Shown: piece after piece, positions 1-13,310 of the stretch
How positions within the stretch are numbered: the stretch's first letter is position 1
Layout of the letters: every line of letters begins with the position of its first letter
DNA from: Ecdyonurus torrentis
Lineage: Eukaryota > Arthropoda > Insecta > Ephemeroptera > Heptageniidae
Assembly: GCA_949318235.1 (NCBI GenBank)
Contig: OX439134.1
Span: 23,942,662-24,006,661, forward strand
Direction of reading: 5' to 3'
DNA length: 64,000 nt
Position numbers and translations under genes: made by a program
Notes under the pieces: model-generated
Told to the model about the DNA's origin: nothing
Database searches by the model: none
What the model saw: the letters and a program-made list of their open reading frames with translations, nothing else

Positions 1-3000
1 ATTGAGAAAAATAATTTTTCCAAAAAAAATGTGTTCTTCAGATTCTGAAAACGATTTTTGATGATATCTCAGAAATTAATAATGCTACAGACTTGCGGTT
101 TGAACTGAAATGTATCACTTTGAATTGTGTTATGAAAAGTTTATCACACTTTAGTCCCAAAAAATGAAACTTTCTCAGTTTTTGAGAATTTTAGTGTTTT
201 CATATCGAATTCTATAGCATTGTAGCCCATAAGAAAAGAAAAAAAAAGTTTGTAACTCAAGTTCTAATTGAGATAGAAAGTTGCGGTTTTGAAATAAATT
301 GATGCAAAACGCTCTATAGTACTAAATTCACCTCTAGAAACAAAATTGAGAAAAATAATTTTTTAAAAAAAAAAGTGTTCTTAAGATTCTGAAAACGATT
401 TTTGATGATGTCTCAGAAACTAATAATGCTACAAACTTGTGGTTTGAAATGAAATGTATCACTTTGAATTGTGTTATGAAAAGTTTATTACACTTAAGTC
501 GCAAAAAATAAAAAAATTTCAGTTTTTGAGAATTTTAGTGTTTTCTTATCGAAGTCTATAGCATTGTAGCCATATGAAGAAAAAAAAAATTTGTAACTCG
601 AGTTCTAATTGAGATAGAAAGTTACGGTTTTGAAATAAATTGATGCAAAACGCTCTATAGTACTAAATTCACCTCTAGAAACAAAATTGAGAAAAATAAT
701 TTTTCCAAAAAAAGTGTGTTCTTCAGATTCTGAAAACGATTTTTGATGATATCTCAGAAATTAATAATGCTACAGACTTGCGGTTTGAACTGAAATGTAT
801 CACTTTGAATTGTGTTATGAAAAGTTTATCACACTTTAGTCCCAAAAAATGAAACTTTCTCAGTTTTTGAGAATTTTAGTGTTTTCATATCGAATTCTAT
901 AGCATTGTAGCCCATAAGAAAAGAAAAAAAAGTTTGTAACTCGAGTTCCAATTGAGATAAAAAGTTGCGGTTTTGAAATAAAGTGATGCAAAACGCTCTA
1001 TAGTACTACATTCACCTCTAGAAATAAAATTGAGAAAAATAATTTTTCAAAAAAAATTGTGTTTTTCAGATTCTGAAAACGAATTTTGATGATATCTCAG
1101 AAACTAATAATGCTACAGACTTGCGGTTTGAACTGAATTGTATCACTTTGAATTGTGTTATGAAAAATTTATTACATTTTAGTCGCAAAAAATAAAACTT
1201 TCTCAGTTTTTGAGAATTTTAGTGTTTTCTTATCGAAGTCTATAGCATTGTAGCCATATGAAGACAAAAAAAAGGTTGTAACTCGAGTTCTAATTGAGAT
1301 AAAAAGTTGCATTATTGAAATAAATTGATGCAAAACGCTCTATAGTACTAAATTCACCTCTAGAAACAAAATTGAGAAAAATAATTTTTCCAAAAAAATT
1401 GTGTTTTTCAGATTCTGAAAACGAATTATGATGATATCTCAGAAACTAATAATGCTACTGACTTGCGATTTGAACTGAAATGTATCACTTTGAATTGTGT
1501 TATGAAAAGTTTATTACACTTTAGTGGCAAAAAATAAAACTTTCTCAGTTTTTGAGAATTTTAGTGTTTTCTTATCGAAGTCTATAGCATTGTAGCCATA
1601 TGAAGAAAAAAAAAAGTTTGTAACTCGAGTTCTAATTGTTATAGAAAGTTGCGGTTTTGAAATAATTTGATACAAAACGCTCTATAGTACTAAATTCACC
1701 TCTAGAAACAAAATTGAGAAAAATAATTTTTCAAAAAAAAAAAATGTTCTTAAGATTCTGAAAACGATTTTTGATGATGTCTCAGAAACTAATAATGCTA
1801 CAAACTCGTGGTTTGAACTAAAATGTATCACTTTGAATTGTGTTATGAAAAGTTTATTACACTTAAGTCGCAAAAAATAAAAAATTTTCAGTTTTTGAGA
1901 ATTTTAGTGTTTTCTTATCGAAGTCTATAGCATTGTAGCCATATGAAGAAAAAAAAAGTTTGTAACTCGAGTTCTAATTGAGATAGAAAGTTGCGGTTTT
2001 GAAATAAATTGATGCAAAACGCTCTATAGTACTAAATTCACCTCTAGAAAAAAAATTGAGAAAAATAATTTTTCAAAAAAAAATGTGTTCTTCAGATTCT
2101 GAAAACGATTTTTGATGATATCTCAGAAACTAATAATGCTACAGACTTGCGGTTTGAACTGAAATGTATCACTTTGAATTGTCTTATGAAAAGTTTATCC
2201 CACTTTAGTCCCAAAAAAGGAAATTTTCTCAGTTTTTGAGAATTTTAGTGTTTTCATATCGAATTCTATAGCATTGTAGCCCATATGAAGAAAAAAAAGG
2301 TTTGTAACTCGAGTTCCACTTGAGATAAAAAGTTGCGGTTTTGAAATAAAGTGATGCAAAACGCTCTATAGTACTACATTCACCTCTAGAAATAAAATTG
2401 AGAAAAATAATTTTTCAAAAAAAATTGTGTTTTTCAGATTCTGAAAACGAATTTTGATGATATCTCAGAAACTAATAATGCTACAGACTTGCGGTTTGAA
2501 CTGAAATGTATCACTTTGAATTGTGTTATGAAAAGTTTATAACACTTAAGTTGCAAAAAATAAAACTTTTTTAGTTTTTGAGAATTTTAGTGTTTTCTTA
2601 TCGAAGTCTATAGCATTGTAGCCATATGAAGAAAAAAAAATTTGTAACTCGAGTTCTAATTGAGATAGAAAGTTACGGTTTTGAAATAAATTGATGCAAA
2701 ACGATCAATAGTACTAAATTCACTTCTAGAAACAAAATTGAGAAAAATAATTTTTCCAAAAAAAATGTGTTCTTCAGATTCTGAAAACGATTTTTGATGA
2801 TATCTCTGAAATTAATAATGCTACAGACTTGCGGTTTGAACTGAAATGTATCACTTTGAATTGTGTTATGAAAAGTTTATCACACTTTAGTCCCAAAAAA
2901 TGAAACTTTCTCAGTTTTTGAGAATTTTAGTGTTTTCATATCGAATTATATAGCATTGTAGCCCATAAGAAAAGAAAAAAAAAGTTTGTAACTCGAGTTC

Positions 3001-6000
3001 CAATTGAGATAAAAAGTTGCGGTTTTGAAATAAAGTGATGCAAAACGCTCTATAGTACTACATTCACCTCTAGAAATAAAATTGAGAAAAATAATTTTTC
3101 CAAAAAAATTGTGTTTTTCAGATCTTGAAAACGAATTTTGATGATATCTCAGAAACTAATAATGCTACAGACTTGCGGTTTGCACTGAAATGTATCACTT
3201 TGAATTGTGTTATGAAAATTTTATTACACTTTAGTGGCAAAAAATAAAACTTTCTCAGTTTTTGAGAATTTTAGTGTTTTCTTATCGAAGTCTATAGCAT
3301 TGTAGCCATATGAAGAAAAAAAAAGTTTGTAACTCGAGTTCTAATTGAGATAGAAAGTTGCGGTTTTGAAATAAATTGATGCAAAACGCTCTATAGTACT
3401 AAATTCACCTCTAGAAACAAAATTGAGAAAAATAATTTTTTAAAAAAAAAAGTGTTCTTAAGATTCTGAAAACGATTTTTGATGATGTCTCAGAAACTAT
3501 TAATGCTACAAACTTGTGGTTTGAAATGAAATGTATCACTTTGAATTGTGTTATGAAAAGTTTATCACACTTTAGTCCCAAAAAATGAAACTTTCTCAGT
3601 TTTTGAGAATTTTAGTGTTTTCATATCGAATTCTATAGCATTGTAGCCCATAAGAAAAGAAAAAAAAGTTTGTAACTCGAGTTCCAATTGAGATAAAAAG
3701 TTGCGGTTTTGAAATAAAGTGATGCAAAACGCTCTATAGTACTACATTCACCTCTAGAAATAAAATTGAGAAAAATAATTTTTCAAAAAAAATTGTGTTT
3801 TTCAGATTCTGAAAACGAATTTTGATGATATCTCAGAAACTAATAATGCTACAGACTTGCGGTTTGAACTGAATTGTATCACTTTGAATTGTGTTATGAA
3901 AAGTTTATTACATTTTAGTCGCAAAAAATAAAACTTTCTCAGTTTTTGAGAATTTTAGTGTTTTCTTATCGAAGTCTATAGCATTGTAGCCATATGAAGA
4001 CAAAAAAAAGGTTGTAACTCGAGTTCTAATTGAGATAAAAAGTTGCATTTTTGAAATAAATTGATGCAAAACGCTCTATAGTACTAAATTCACCTCTAGA
4101 AACAAAATTGAGAAAAATAATTTTTCCAAAAAAACTGTGTTTTTCAGATTCTGAAAACGAATTATGATGATATCTCAGAAACTAATAATGCTACTGACTT
4201 GCGATTTGAACTGAAATGTATCACTTTGAATAGTGTTATGAAAAGTTTATTACACTTTAGTGGCAAAAAATAAAACTTTCTCAGTTTTTGAGAATTTTAG
4301 TGTTTTCTTATCGAAGTCTACAGCATTGTAGCCATATGAAGAAAAAAAAAGTTTGTAACTCGAGTTCTAATTGAGATAGAAAGTTGCGGTTTTGAAATAA
4401 ATTGATACAAAACGCTCTATAGTACTAAATTCACCTCTAGAAACAAAATTAAGAAAAATAATTTTTCAAAAAAAAAAAGTGTTCTTAAGATTCTGAAAAC
4501 GATTTTTGATGATGTCTCAGAAAGTAATAATGCTACAAACTCGTGGTTTGAACTGAAATGTATCACTTTGAATTGTGTTATGAAAAGTTTATTACACTTA
4601 AGTCGCAAAAAATAAAAAATTTTCAGTTTTTGAGAATTTTAGTGTTTTCTTATCGAATTCTATAGCATTGTAGCCCATATGAAGAAAAAAAAAGTTTGTA
4701 ACTTGAGTTCCTATTGAGATAGAAAGTTGCGGTTTTGAAATAAAGTGATGCAAAACATTATATAGTACTAAATTCACCTCTAGAAACAAAATTGAGAAAA
4801 AAAATTTCCATAAAAATTGTGTTTTTCAGATTCTGAAAACGATTTTTGATGATATCTCAGAAACTAATATTGCTACAGACTTACGGTTTGTACTGAAATG
4901 TATTACTTTGAATTGTCTTATGAAAAGTTTATTACACTTTAGTCGCAAAAAAATAAAACTTTCTCAGTTTTTGAGAATTTTTGTATTTTCTTACCGAAAT
5001 CTATAGCATTGTAGCCCATATGAAGAAAAAAAAAGTCCTTGAGTTCCAATTGAGATAAAAAGTTGCGGTTTTGAAATAAAGTGATGCAAAACATTCTATA
5101 GTACTAAATTCACCTCTCGAAACAAAATTGAAAAAAAAAATTTCCAAAAAAATTGTGTTTTTCAGATTCTGAAAACGATTTTTGATGATACCTCAGAAAC
5201 TAATAATGCTACAGACTTACGGTTTGAACTAAAATGTATCACTTTAAAATGTCTTATGAAAAGTTTATTATACTTTAATAGCAAAAAAAAAAATTCTTAG
5301 TTTTTGAGAATTTTAGTATTTTCTTACCGAAGTCTATAGCATTGTAGCCCATATGAAGAAAAAAAAATATGTAACTCGAGTTCTAATTGCGATGGAAAGT
5401 TGCGGTTTTGAAATTAAGTGATGTAAAACATTCTATAGTACTAAATTCACCTCTAGAAACAAAATTGAGAAAATTTTTTTTAAAAAAAAATTGTGTTTTT
5501 CAGATTCTGAAAACGATTTTTGATGATATCTCAGAAACTAATAATGCTACAGATTTACGGTTTGAACTGAAATGTATCACTTTGAAATGTCTTATGAAAA
5601 GTTTATTACACTTTAGTCGAAAAAATAAAACTTTCTCAGTTTTTGAGAATTTTCGTATTTTCTTACCGAAGTCTATAGCATTGTAGCCCATATGAAGTAG
5701 AAAAAGTTTGTAACTCGAGTTCTAATTAAGATGGAAAGTTGCGGTTTTGAAATAAAGTGATGCAAAACGCTCTATAGTACTAAATTCACCTCTAGAAACA
5801 AAATTGAGAAAAAAAATTTTCCAAAAAAATTGTGTTTTTCAGATTCTGAAAACAATTTTTGATGATATCTCAGAAACTAATATTGCTACTGACTTACGGT
5901 TTGAACTGAAATGTATCACTTTGAATAGTGTTATGAAAAGTTTATTACACTTTAGTGGCAAAAAATAAAACTTTCTCAGTTTTTGAGAATTTTAGTGTTT

Positions 6001-9000
6001 TCTTATCGAAGTCTATAGCATTGTAGCCATATGAAGAAAAAAAAAGTTTGTAACTCGAGTTCTAATTGAGATAGTAAGTTGCGGTTTTGAAATAAATTGA
6101 TGCAAAACGCTCTATAGTACTAAATTCACCTCTAGAAACAAAATTGAAAAAAATAATTTTTCAAAAAAAAAGTGTTCTTAAGAATCTGAAAACGATTTTT
6201 GATGATATCTCAGAAACTAATAATGCTACAGACTTACGGTTTGAACTAAAATGTATCACTTTAAAATGTCTTATGAAAAGTTTATTATACTTTAATAGCA
6301 AAAAAAAAAAAATCTTAGTTTTTGAGAATTTTAGTATTTTCTTACCGAAGTCTATAGCATTGTAGCCCATATGAAGAAAAAAAAATATGTAACTCGAGTT
6401 CTAATTACGATGGAAAGTTGCGGTTTTGAAATTAAGTGATGCAAAACGCTCTATAGTTTTAAATTCACCTCTAGAAACAAAACTGAGAAAAATAATTTTT
6501 CAAATAAAAATTGTGTTTTTCAGATTCTGAAAAGGATTTTTGATGATATCTCAGAAACTAATAATGCTACAGACTTACGGTTTGAACTGAAATGTATCAC
6601 TTTGAAATGTCTTATGAAAAGTTTATAACACTTTAGTCGCAAGAAATAAAACTTTCTCAGTTTTTGAGAATTTTAGTATTTTCTTACCGAAGTCTATAGC
6701 ATTGTAGCCCATACGAAGTAGAAAAAAGTTTGTAACTCGAGTTCTAATTAAAATGGAAAGTTGCAGTTTTGAAATAAAGTGATGTAAATTATTCTATAGT
6801 ACTAAATTCACCTCTAGAAACAAAATTGAGAAAAAAAAAATTTCCAAAAAAATTGTGTTTTTCAGATTCTAAAAACGATTTTTATTGATATCTCAGAAAC
6901 TAATAATGCTACAGACTTACGGTTTGAACTGAAATGTATCACTTTGAAATATCTTATGAAAAGTTCATTACACTTTAGTCGCAAAAAATAAAACTTTCTC
7001 AGTTTTTGAGAATTTTCGTATTTTCTTACCGAAGTCTATAGCATTGTAGCCCATATGAAGAAGAAAAAAATTAAACTCGAGTTCTAATTAAGATGGAAAG
7101 TTGCGGTTTTGAAATAAAGTGATGCAAAACGCTCTATAGTACTAAATTCACCTCTAGAAACAAAATTGAGAAAAATAATTTTTCAAAAAAAATTGTGTTT
7201 TTCAGATTCTGAAAACGATTTTTGATGATATCTCAGAAACTAATAATGCTACAGACTTACGGTTTGTACTGAAATGTATCACTTTGAAATGTCTTATAAA
7301 AAGTTTATTACACTTTAGTCGCAAAAAATAAAACTTTCTCAGTTTTTCAGAACTTTCGAATTTTCTTACCGAAGTCTATAGCATTGTAGCCCACATGAAG
7401 AAAAAAAAAGTTTGTAACTTGAGTTCCAATTGAGATAGAAAGTTGCGGTTTTGAAATAAAGTGATGTAAAACATTCTATATTACTAAATTCACCTCTAGA
7501 AACAAAATTGAGAAAAAATTTTTTAAAAAAAAATTGTGTTTTTCAGATTCTGAAAACGATTTTTGATGATATCTCAGAAACTAATATTGCTACAGACTTA
7601 CGGTTTGTACTGAAATGTATTACTTTGAATTTTCTTATGAAAAGTTTATTACACTTTAGTCGCAAAAAAATAAAACTTTCTCAGTTTTTGAGAATTTTCG
7701 TATTTTCTTACCGAAATCTATAGCATTGTAGCCCATATGAAGAAAAAAAAAGTACTTGAGTTCCAATTGAGATAGAAAGTTGCGGTTTTGAAATAAAGTG
7801 ATGCAAAACATTCTATAGTACTAAATTCACCTCTCGAAACAAAATTGAAAAAAAAAATTCCAAAAAAATTGTGTTTTTCAGATTCTGAAAACGATTTTTG
7901 ATGATACCTCAGAAACTAATAATGCTACAGACTTACGGTTTGAACCAAAATGTATCACTTTAAAATGTCTTATGAAAAGTTTATTATACTTTAATAGCAA
8001 AAAAAAAAAATTCTTAGTTTTTGAGAATTTTAGTATTTTCTTACCGAAGTCTATAGCATTGTAGCCCATATGAAGAAAAAAAAATATGTAACTCGAGTTC
8101 TAATTGCGATGGAAAGTTGCGGTTTTGAAATTAAGTGATGTAAAACATTCTATAGTACTAAATTCACCTCTAGAAACAAAATTGAGAAAATTTTTTTTAA
8201 AAAAAAATTGTGTTTTTCAGATTCTGAAAACGATTTTTGATGATATCTCAGAAACTAATAATGCTACAGATTTACGGTTTGAACTGAAATGTATCACTTT
8301 GAAATGTCTTATGAAAAGTTTATTACACTTTAGTCGAAAAAATAAAACTTTCTCAGTTTTTGAGAATTTTCGTATTTTCTTACCGAAGTCTATAGCATTG
8401 TAGCCCATATGAAGTAGAAAAAGTTTGTAACTCGAGTTCTAATTAAGATGGAAAGTTGCGGTTTTGAAATAAAGTGATGCAAAACGCTCTATAGTACTAA
8501 ATTCACCTCTAGAAACAAAATTGAGAAAAAAAATTTTCCAAAAAAATTGTGTTTTTCAGATTCTGAAAACAATTTTTGATGATATCTCAGAAACTAATAT
8601 TGCTACTGACTTATGGTTTGAACTGAAATGTATCACTTTGAAATGTCTTATGAAAAGTTTATTACACTTTAGTCGCAAAAAATAAAACTTTCTCAGTTTT
8701 TGAGAATTTTCGAATTTTCTTACCGAAGTCTATAGCATTGTAGCCCACATGAAGAAAAAAAAAGTTTGTAACTCGAGTTCTAATTGAGATGGAAAGTTGT
8801 GGTTTTGAAATAAAGTGATGCAAATCGCTCTATAGTTTTAAATTCTCCTCTAGAAACAAAACTGAGAAAAATAATTTTTCCAAAAAAATTGTGTTTTTCA
8901 GATTCTGAAAACAATTTTTGATGATATCTCAGAAACTAATATTGCTTCAGACTTACGGTTTGAACTGAAATGTATCACTTTGAAATGTCTTATGAAAAGT

Positions 9001-9500
9001 TTATTACACTTTAGTCGCAAAAAAAATAAAACTTTCTCAGTTTTTGAGAATTTTCGTATTTTCTTACCGAAATCTATAGCATTGTAGCCCATATGAAGAA
9101 AAAAAAAAGTACTTGAGTTCCAATTGAGATAGAAAGTTGCGGTTTTGAAATAAAGTGATGCAAAACATTCTATAGTACTAAATTCACCTCTAGAAACAAA
9201 ATTGAAAAAAAAAAATTTCCAAAAAAATTGTGTTTTTCAGATTCTGAAAACGATTTTTGATGATATCTCAGAAACAAATAATGCTACAGACTTACGGTTT
9301 GAACTAAAATGTATCACTTTAAAATGTCTTATGAAAAGTTTATTATACTTTAATAGCAAAAAAAAAAAATTATAAGTTTTTGAGAATTTTAGTATTTTCT
9401 TACCGAAGTCTATAGCATTGTAGCCCATATGAAGAAAAAAAAAATACGTAACTCGAGTTCTAATTGCGATGGAAAGTTGCGGTTTTGAAATTAAGTGATG
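1..9500. repeat. ~343-bp satellite, long array (about 28 monomers)
   Basis: Head-to-tail copies recur every ~340-344 bp; the landmark ATTGAGAAAAATAATTTT starts near 1, 344, 687 and 1031. Each monomer contains the dyad TTTTCAG-ATT-CTGAAAA and the palindrome AACTCGAGTT. Short open frames on both strands recur with the monomer period, so they come from the repeat and are not genes. Monomers in 1-4700 tend to carry GTGTTATG and CTTGCGG; those after 4800 carry CTTATG and CTTACGG, so two subfamilies adjoin here. No other gene or element is visible. Confidence 0.95.
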
Positions 9501-11385
9501 AATCAAGATGGTTGTCAGTGATGGTGTCACTTATCTACTACATACATAACTAAAGTCAAGTTGATAGTCAGTGATGACGTCACTTATCTACTTTATACAC
9601 TACTAAAGTCAAGTTGATAGTCAGAGATGACGTCACATATCTACTTCATACACTACTAAAGTCAAGATGATAGTCAGTGATGACGTCACTTATCTACTTC
9701 ATACACTAATAAAGTCAAATTGATATTCAGTGATGACGTTGCATTTCTACTTCATACACTACTAAAGTCAAGTTAATAGTCAGTGATGGCGTAACTTATC
9801 TTTTTCATAAACTACTAAAGTCAAGATGAAAGTCAGTGATGACGTCAAATATCTATTTCATACTCTACTAAAGTCAAGTTGAAAAACAATTATGACGTAA
9901 CTTATCGACTTCATAAAATACTAACGTCAAGTTGACAGTCAGTCATGACGTCACATATCTGCTTCATATGCTACTAAATACTAGTTGATAGTTAGTGATA
10001 ACGTCTCTTATCTACTTTATACACAACTAAAGTCAAGTTGATAGTCAGTGATGACGTCACTTATCTACTTTATACACTACTAAAGTCAAGTTGATAGCCA
10101 GAGATGACGTCACATATCTACTTCATACACTACTAAAGTCAAGATGATAGTCAGTGATGACGTCACTTATCTACTTCATACACTACTAAAGTCAAATTGA
10201 TATTCAGTGATGACGTTGCATTTCTACTTCATACACTACTAAAATCAAGTTGATAGTCCGTAATTGCGTCACTTATCTACCTCATATAGTGCCACTAAAG
10301 TCAAGTTGATAGTCAGTGATGACTTCACTTATCTTTCCATACACTACTAAAGTCAAGTTAATAGTCAGTGATGGCGTAACTTATCTTCTTCATAAACTAC
10401 TAAAGTCAAGATGAAAGTCAGTGATGACGTCAAATATCTATTTTATACTCTACTAAAGTCAAGTTGAAAAACAATTATGACGTAACTTATCGACTTCATA
10501 AAATACTAACGTCAAGTTGACAGTCAGTCATGACGTCACATATCTGCTTCATATGCTACTAAATACTAGTTGATAGTTAGTGATAACGTCTCTTATCTAC
10601 TTTATACACAACTAAAGTCAAGATGATATTCAGTGATAACGTCACATATCTACTTCATACACAACTAAAGTCAAGTTGATAGTCAGCGATGACAACACTT
10701 ATCTACTTCATACACTAATAAAGTCAAATTGATAGTCAGTGTTGACGTTGCATTTCTACCTCATACACTACTAAAGTCAAATTGATATTCAGTAATGACG
10801 ATGCATTTCTACTTCATATACTACTAAAGTCAAGTTGATAGTCAGTGATTGCGTCACTTATCTACTTCATATACCACTAAAGTCAAGTTGATAGTCAGTG
10901 ATGACTTCACTTATTTTTTCCATACACACTAAAGTCAAGTTGATAGTCAGTGATGGCGTAACTTATCTCCTTCAAAAACTACTAAAATCAAGATGATAGT
11001 CAGTGATAACGTCATATATGGACTTTATATACTACTAAAGTCAAGTTTAAAAATAATTATGTCATAACTTATCGACTTCATATAATACTAAAGTCAAGTT
11101 GATAGTCAATGATGACGTCACATATCTGCTTCATACGCTACTAAATACTAATTGATAGTTAGTGATAACGTCACTTATCTACTTTATACACAACAAAAGT
11201 CAAGATGATAGTTAGTGATGACGTCACATATCTACTTCATACACAACCAAAGTCAAGTTGATAGTCAGTGATAAAGTCTCTTATCTACTTCATACAACAC
11301 TAAAATCAATTTGGTAGTTAATGATGGCGTCACTTATCTACTTCATAAACTACTAAATCAAAATATTAGTCATTGATAGCGTCAC
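9501..11385. repeat. 53-bp satellite array with TGACGTCA core
   Basis: About 35 diverged head-to-tail copies of a 53-bp unit (GATAGTCAGTGATGACGTCA, then CTTATCTACTTCATACACTA, then CTAAAGTCAAGTT). The 8-bp palindrome TGACGTCA is intact in many units and mutated in others (ACGTTGCA, GACTTCA, GCGTAAC). The array starts abruptly after AAGTGATG of a 343-bp monomer and ends at GCGTCAC, where a 343-bp monomer resumes at GATTTTTGATG. The same two junctions recur elsewhere in the window. Confidence 0.95.
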
Positions 11386-12345
11386 GATTTTTGATGATAT
11401 CTCAGAAACTAATAATGCTACAGACTTGCGGTTAGAAATAAAATGCATCTCTTTGAATTGTCTTATAAAAAGTTTATTACACTTTTGTCGCAAAAAATAA
11501 AACTTTTTCAGTTTTTTAGAATTTAGTATTTTCTTACCGAAGTCTATAGCATTGTAGCCCATATAAAGAAAAAGTTTGTAACTCGAGTTCCAATTGAGAT
11601 AGAAAGTTAATGATATCTCAGAAACTAATAATGCTACAGACTTACGGTTTGAACTGAAATGTATCACTTTGAAATGTCTTATGAAAAGTTTATTACACTT
11701 TAGTCGCAAAAAACAAAACTTTCTCAGTTTTTGAGAATTTTCGTATTTTCTTACCGAAGTCTATAGCATTGTAGCCCATATGAAGTAGAAAAAAGTTTGT
11801 AACTCGAGTTCTAATTAAGATGGAAAGTTGCGGTTTCGAAATAAATTGATGCAAAACGCTCTATAGTACTACATTCACCTCTAGAAACAAAATTGAGAAA
11901 AAAAAATTTCCAAAAAAATTGTGTTTTTCAGATTCTGAAAACGATTTTTGATGAAATCTCAGAAACTAATAATGCTACAGACCTACGGTTTGTACTGAAA
12001 TGTATCACTTTGAAATGTCTTATGAAAAGTTTATTACACTTTAGTCGCAAAAAATAAAACTTTCTTAGTTTTTGAGAATTTTCGAATTTTGTTACCGAAG
12101 TTTATAGCATTGTAGCCCATATGAAGAAAAAAAAAGTTTGTAACTTGAGTTCCAATTGAGATAGAAAGTTGCGGTTTTGAAATAAAGTGATGCAAAACAT
12201 TCTATAGTACTAAATTCACCTCTAGAAACAAAATTGAGAAAAAAAATTTTCCAAAAAAATTGTGTTTTTCAGATTCTGAAAACGATTTTTGATGAAATCT
12301 CAGAAACTAATAATGCTACAGACCTACGGTTTGTACTGAAATGTA
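11386..12345. repeat. ~343-bp satellite, left flank of the Polinton
   Basis: The first monomer is cut short: AGATAGAAAGTT is followed directly by a second TGATATCTCAGAAACTAAT near 11610. The array then continues to 12345, where it is interrupted inside the motif CTGAAATGTATCAC. The remainder of that motif resumes at 28165. Confidence 0.93.
12340..12345. other. Target site duplication, left copy (AATGTA)
   Basis: AATGTA at 12340-12345 is repeated at 28165-28170. Removing the element and one copy restores the normal satellite reading CTGAAATGTATCACTTTG. Six-bp duplications are a known hallmark of Polinton integration by an RVE integrase. Confidence 0.95.
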
Positions 12346-13120
12346 AGTAGAGAGGGGTGGCAGGTTCTGTTCTAGATATGATAACATTTTGTTCCTATGC
12401 TAATGCATGTTAAATTTTAAGGAGCCAAGGAGCCATTCTCCTGCCTACCCAACTGTATAGTAAAATATACATGCAGAATATAGTATAGCGTTTTTAATAT
12501 GTCATAAATATTCTTATTGTATAAAAAATAATATATACATGAAATATGCATATTTTTTATTATTATGTATACGATATGTTAACAATGATATTGTATATTA
12601 TAATGTTTCTTAAAGTTAATTTTTTAACATGTATATTTTACAATACATATTTATACGCTTTATACTTGCTATACCTGGATATATAAATGTTATATACAAG
12701 TTACGTTGCGGCATCATATATCGTGTATTCTATTTCTCGCTCTGTCCGCACAATTATTATTTCTCTTCTTTGCTGACATATAAGAGAGTACTTGTTGTAA
12801 TACTTTTACTATAGTTATGAACTCCGAATATACATACACATATATAAATATATATTTTAAAGTATTATAACATGACGTTACAAATTATTTTTTGCTATAG
12901 CTACGATTCATAATATAACGTTAAAACATTATATAGTAATATACAGAAGACGGTATATGATTTTTTTTTTCTCAAGTTAGCATAAATATATTATTAAAAC
13001 TGCGTGTTATATCTATATAGCATTATATATAGAGTTTTAATTTGTATTTAGTATAGTAATTTTTTTTTTATATTATATATATGATATAGCACTAATATAT
13101 AATTTTGGTTGTATTATACA
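12346..13120 (+). repeat. Left terminal inverted repeat of the Polinton
   Basis: The first ~103 bp match the inverted right end with only two changes (TT versus GG near 12388). Further in, the match continues with growing numbers of substitutions, mostly transitions, and indels. Recognisable shared blocks include GTTGTAATACTTTTA (near 12795), CTGCGTGTTATATCTATATA (near 13001) and TTTTGGTTGTAT (near 13103). It contains a direct repeat GGAGCCAAGGAGCC near 12421. A 61-codon open frame at 12629-12814 lies inside and is not supported as a gene. Confidence 0.9.
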
Positions 13121-13245
13121 TTTATATATATATTATATATTTATTATATATATATTATATTTAAATATTGTTCTAACGCTTCCTACATCGATTATTCAAA
13201 TTATCGATTTTACTGTAATTCTTAAATTATATAAGTTTGAAGATT

Positions 13246-13279
13246 TATAAAAGAAACTCATATGATATTTATCAGTCGA
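13246..13279 (+). promoter_or_regulatory. Core promoter (TATA + initiator) of the small spliced gene
   Basis: TATAAAAG at 13246-13253 is followed by the arthropod-type initiator TCAGTC at 13272-13277. The presumed +1 A is at 13274, 28 nt from the first T of the TATA box. The first AUG downstream is 13311, giving a 37-nt leader. Confidence 0.75.
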
Positions 13280-13310
13280 CAGAACAACATCTACTCCGCA
13301 AAACTGAAAA

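Noticed and set aside
5387..5686. Open frames of 60-118 codons in the ~343-bp satellite, on both strands, repeated with near-identical translations
   Set aside because: They recur with the monomer period, overlap each other on opposite strands and end at monomer-specific stops; they reflect repeat identity, not coding selection.
9501..11385. Regular 53-bp periodicity suggesting a CRISPR array
   Set aside because: The whole 53-bp unit is repeated with gradual divergence; there are no unrelated spacers between constant repeats, and the context is eukaryotic.
12629..12814. 61-codon frame inside the left TIR
   Set aside because: The corresponding stretch of the right TIR has indels and does not keep the frame.
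12346..13120. Terminal repeats considered as LTRs of a retrotransposon
   Set aside because: They are inverted, not direct; the element encodes a DNA polymerase B and capsid genes, no reverse transcriptase.
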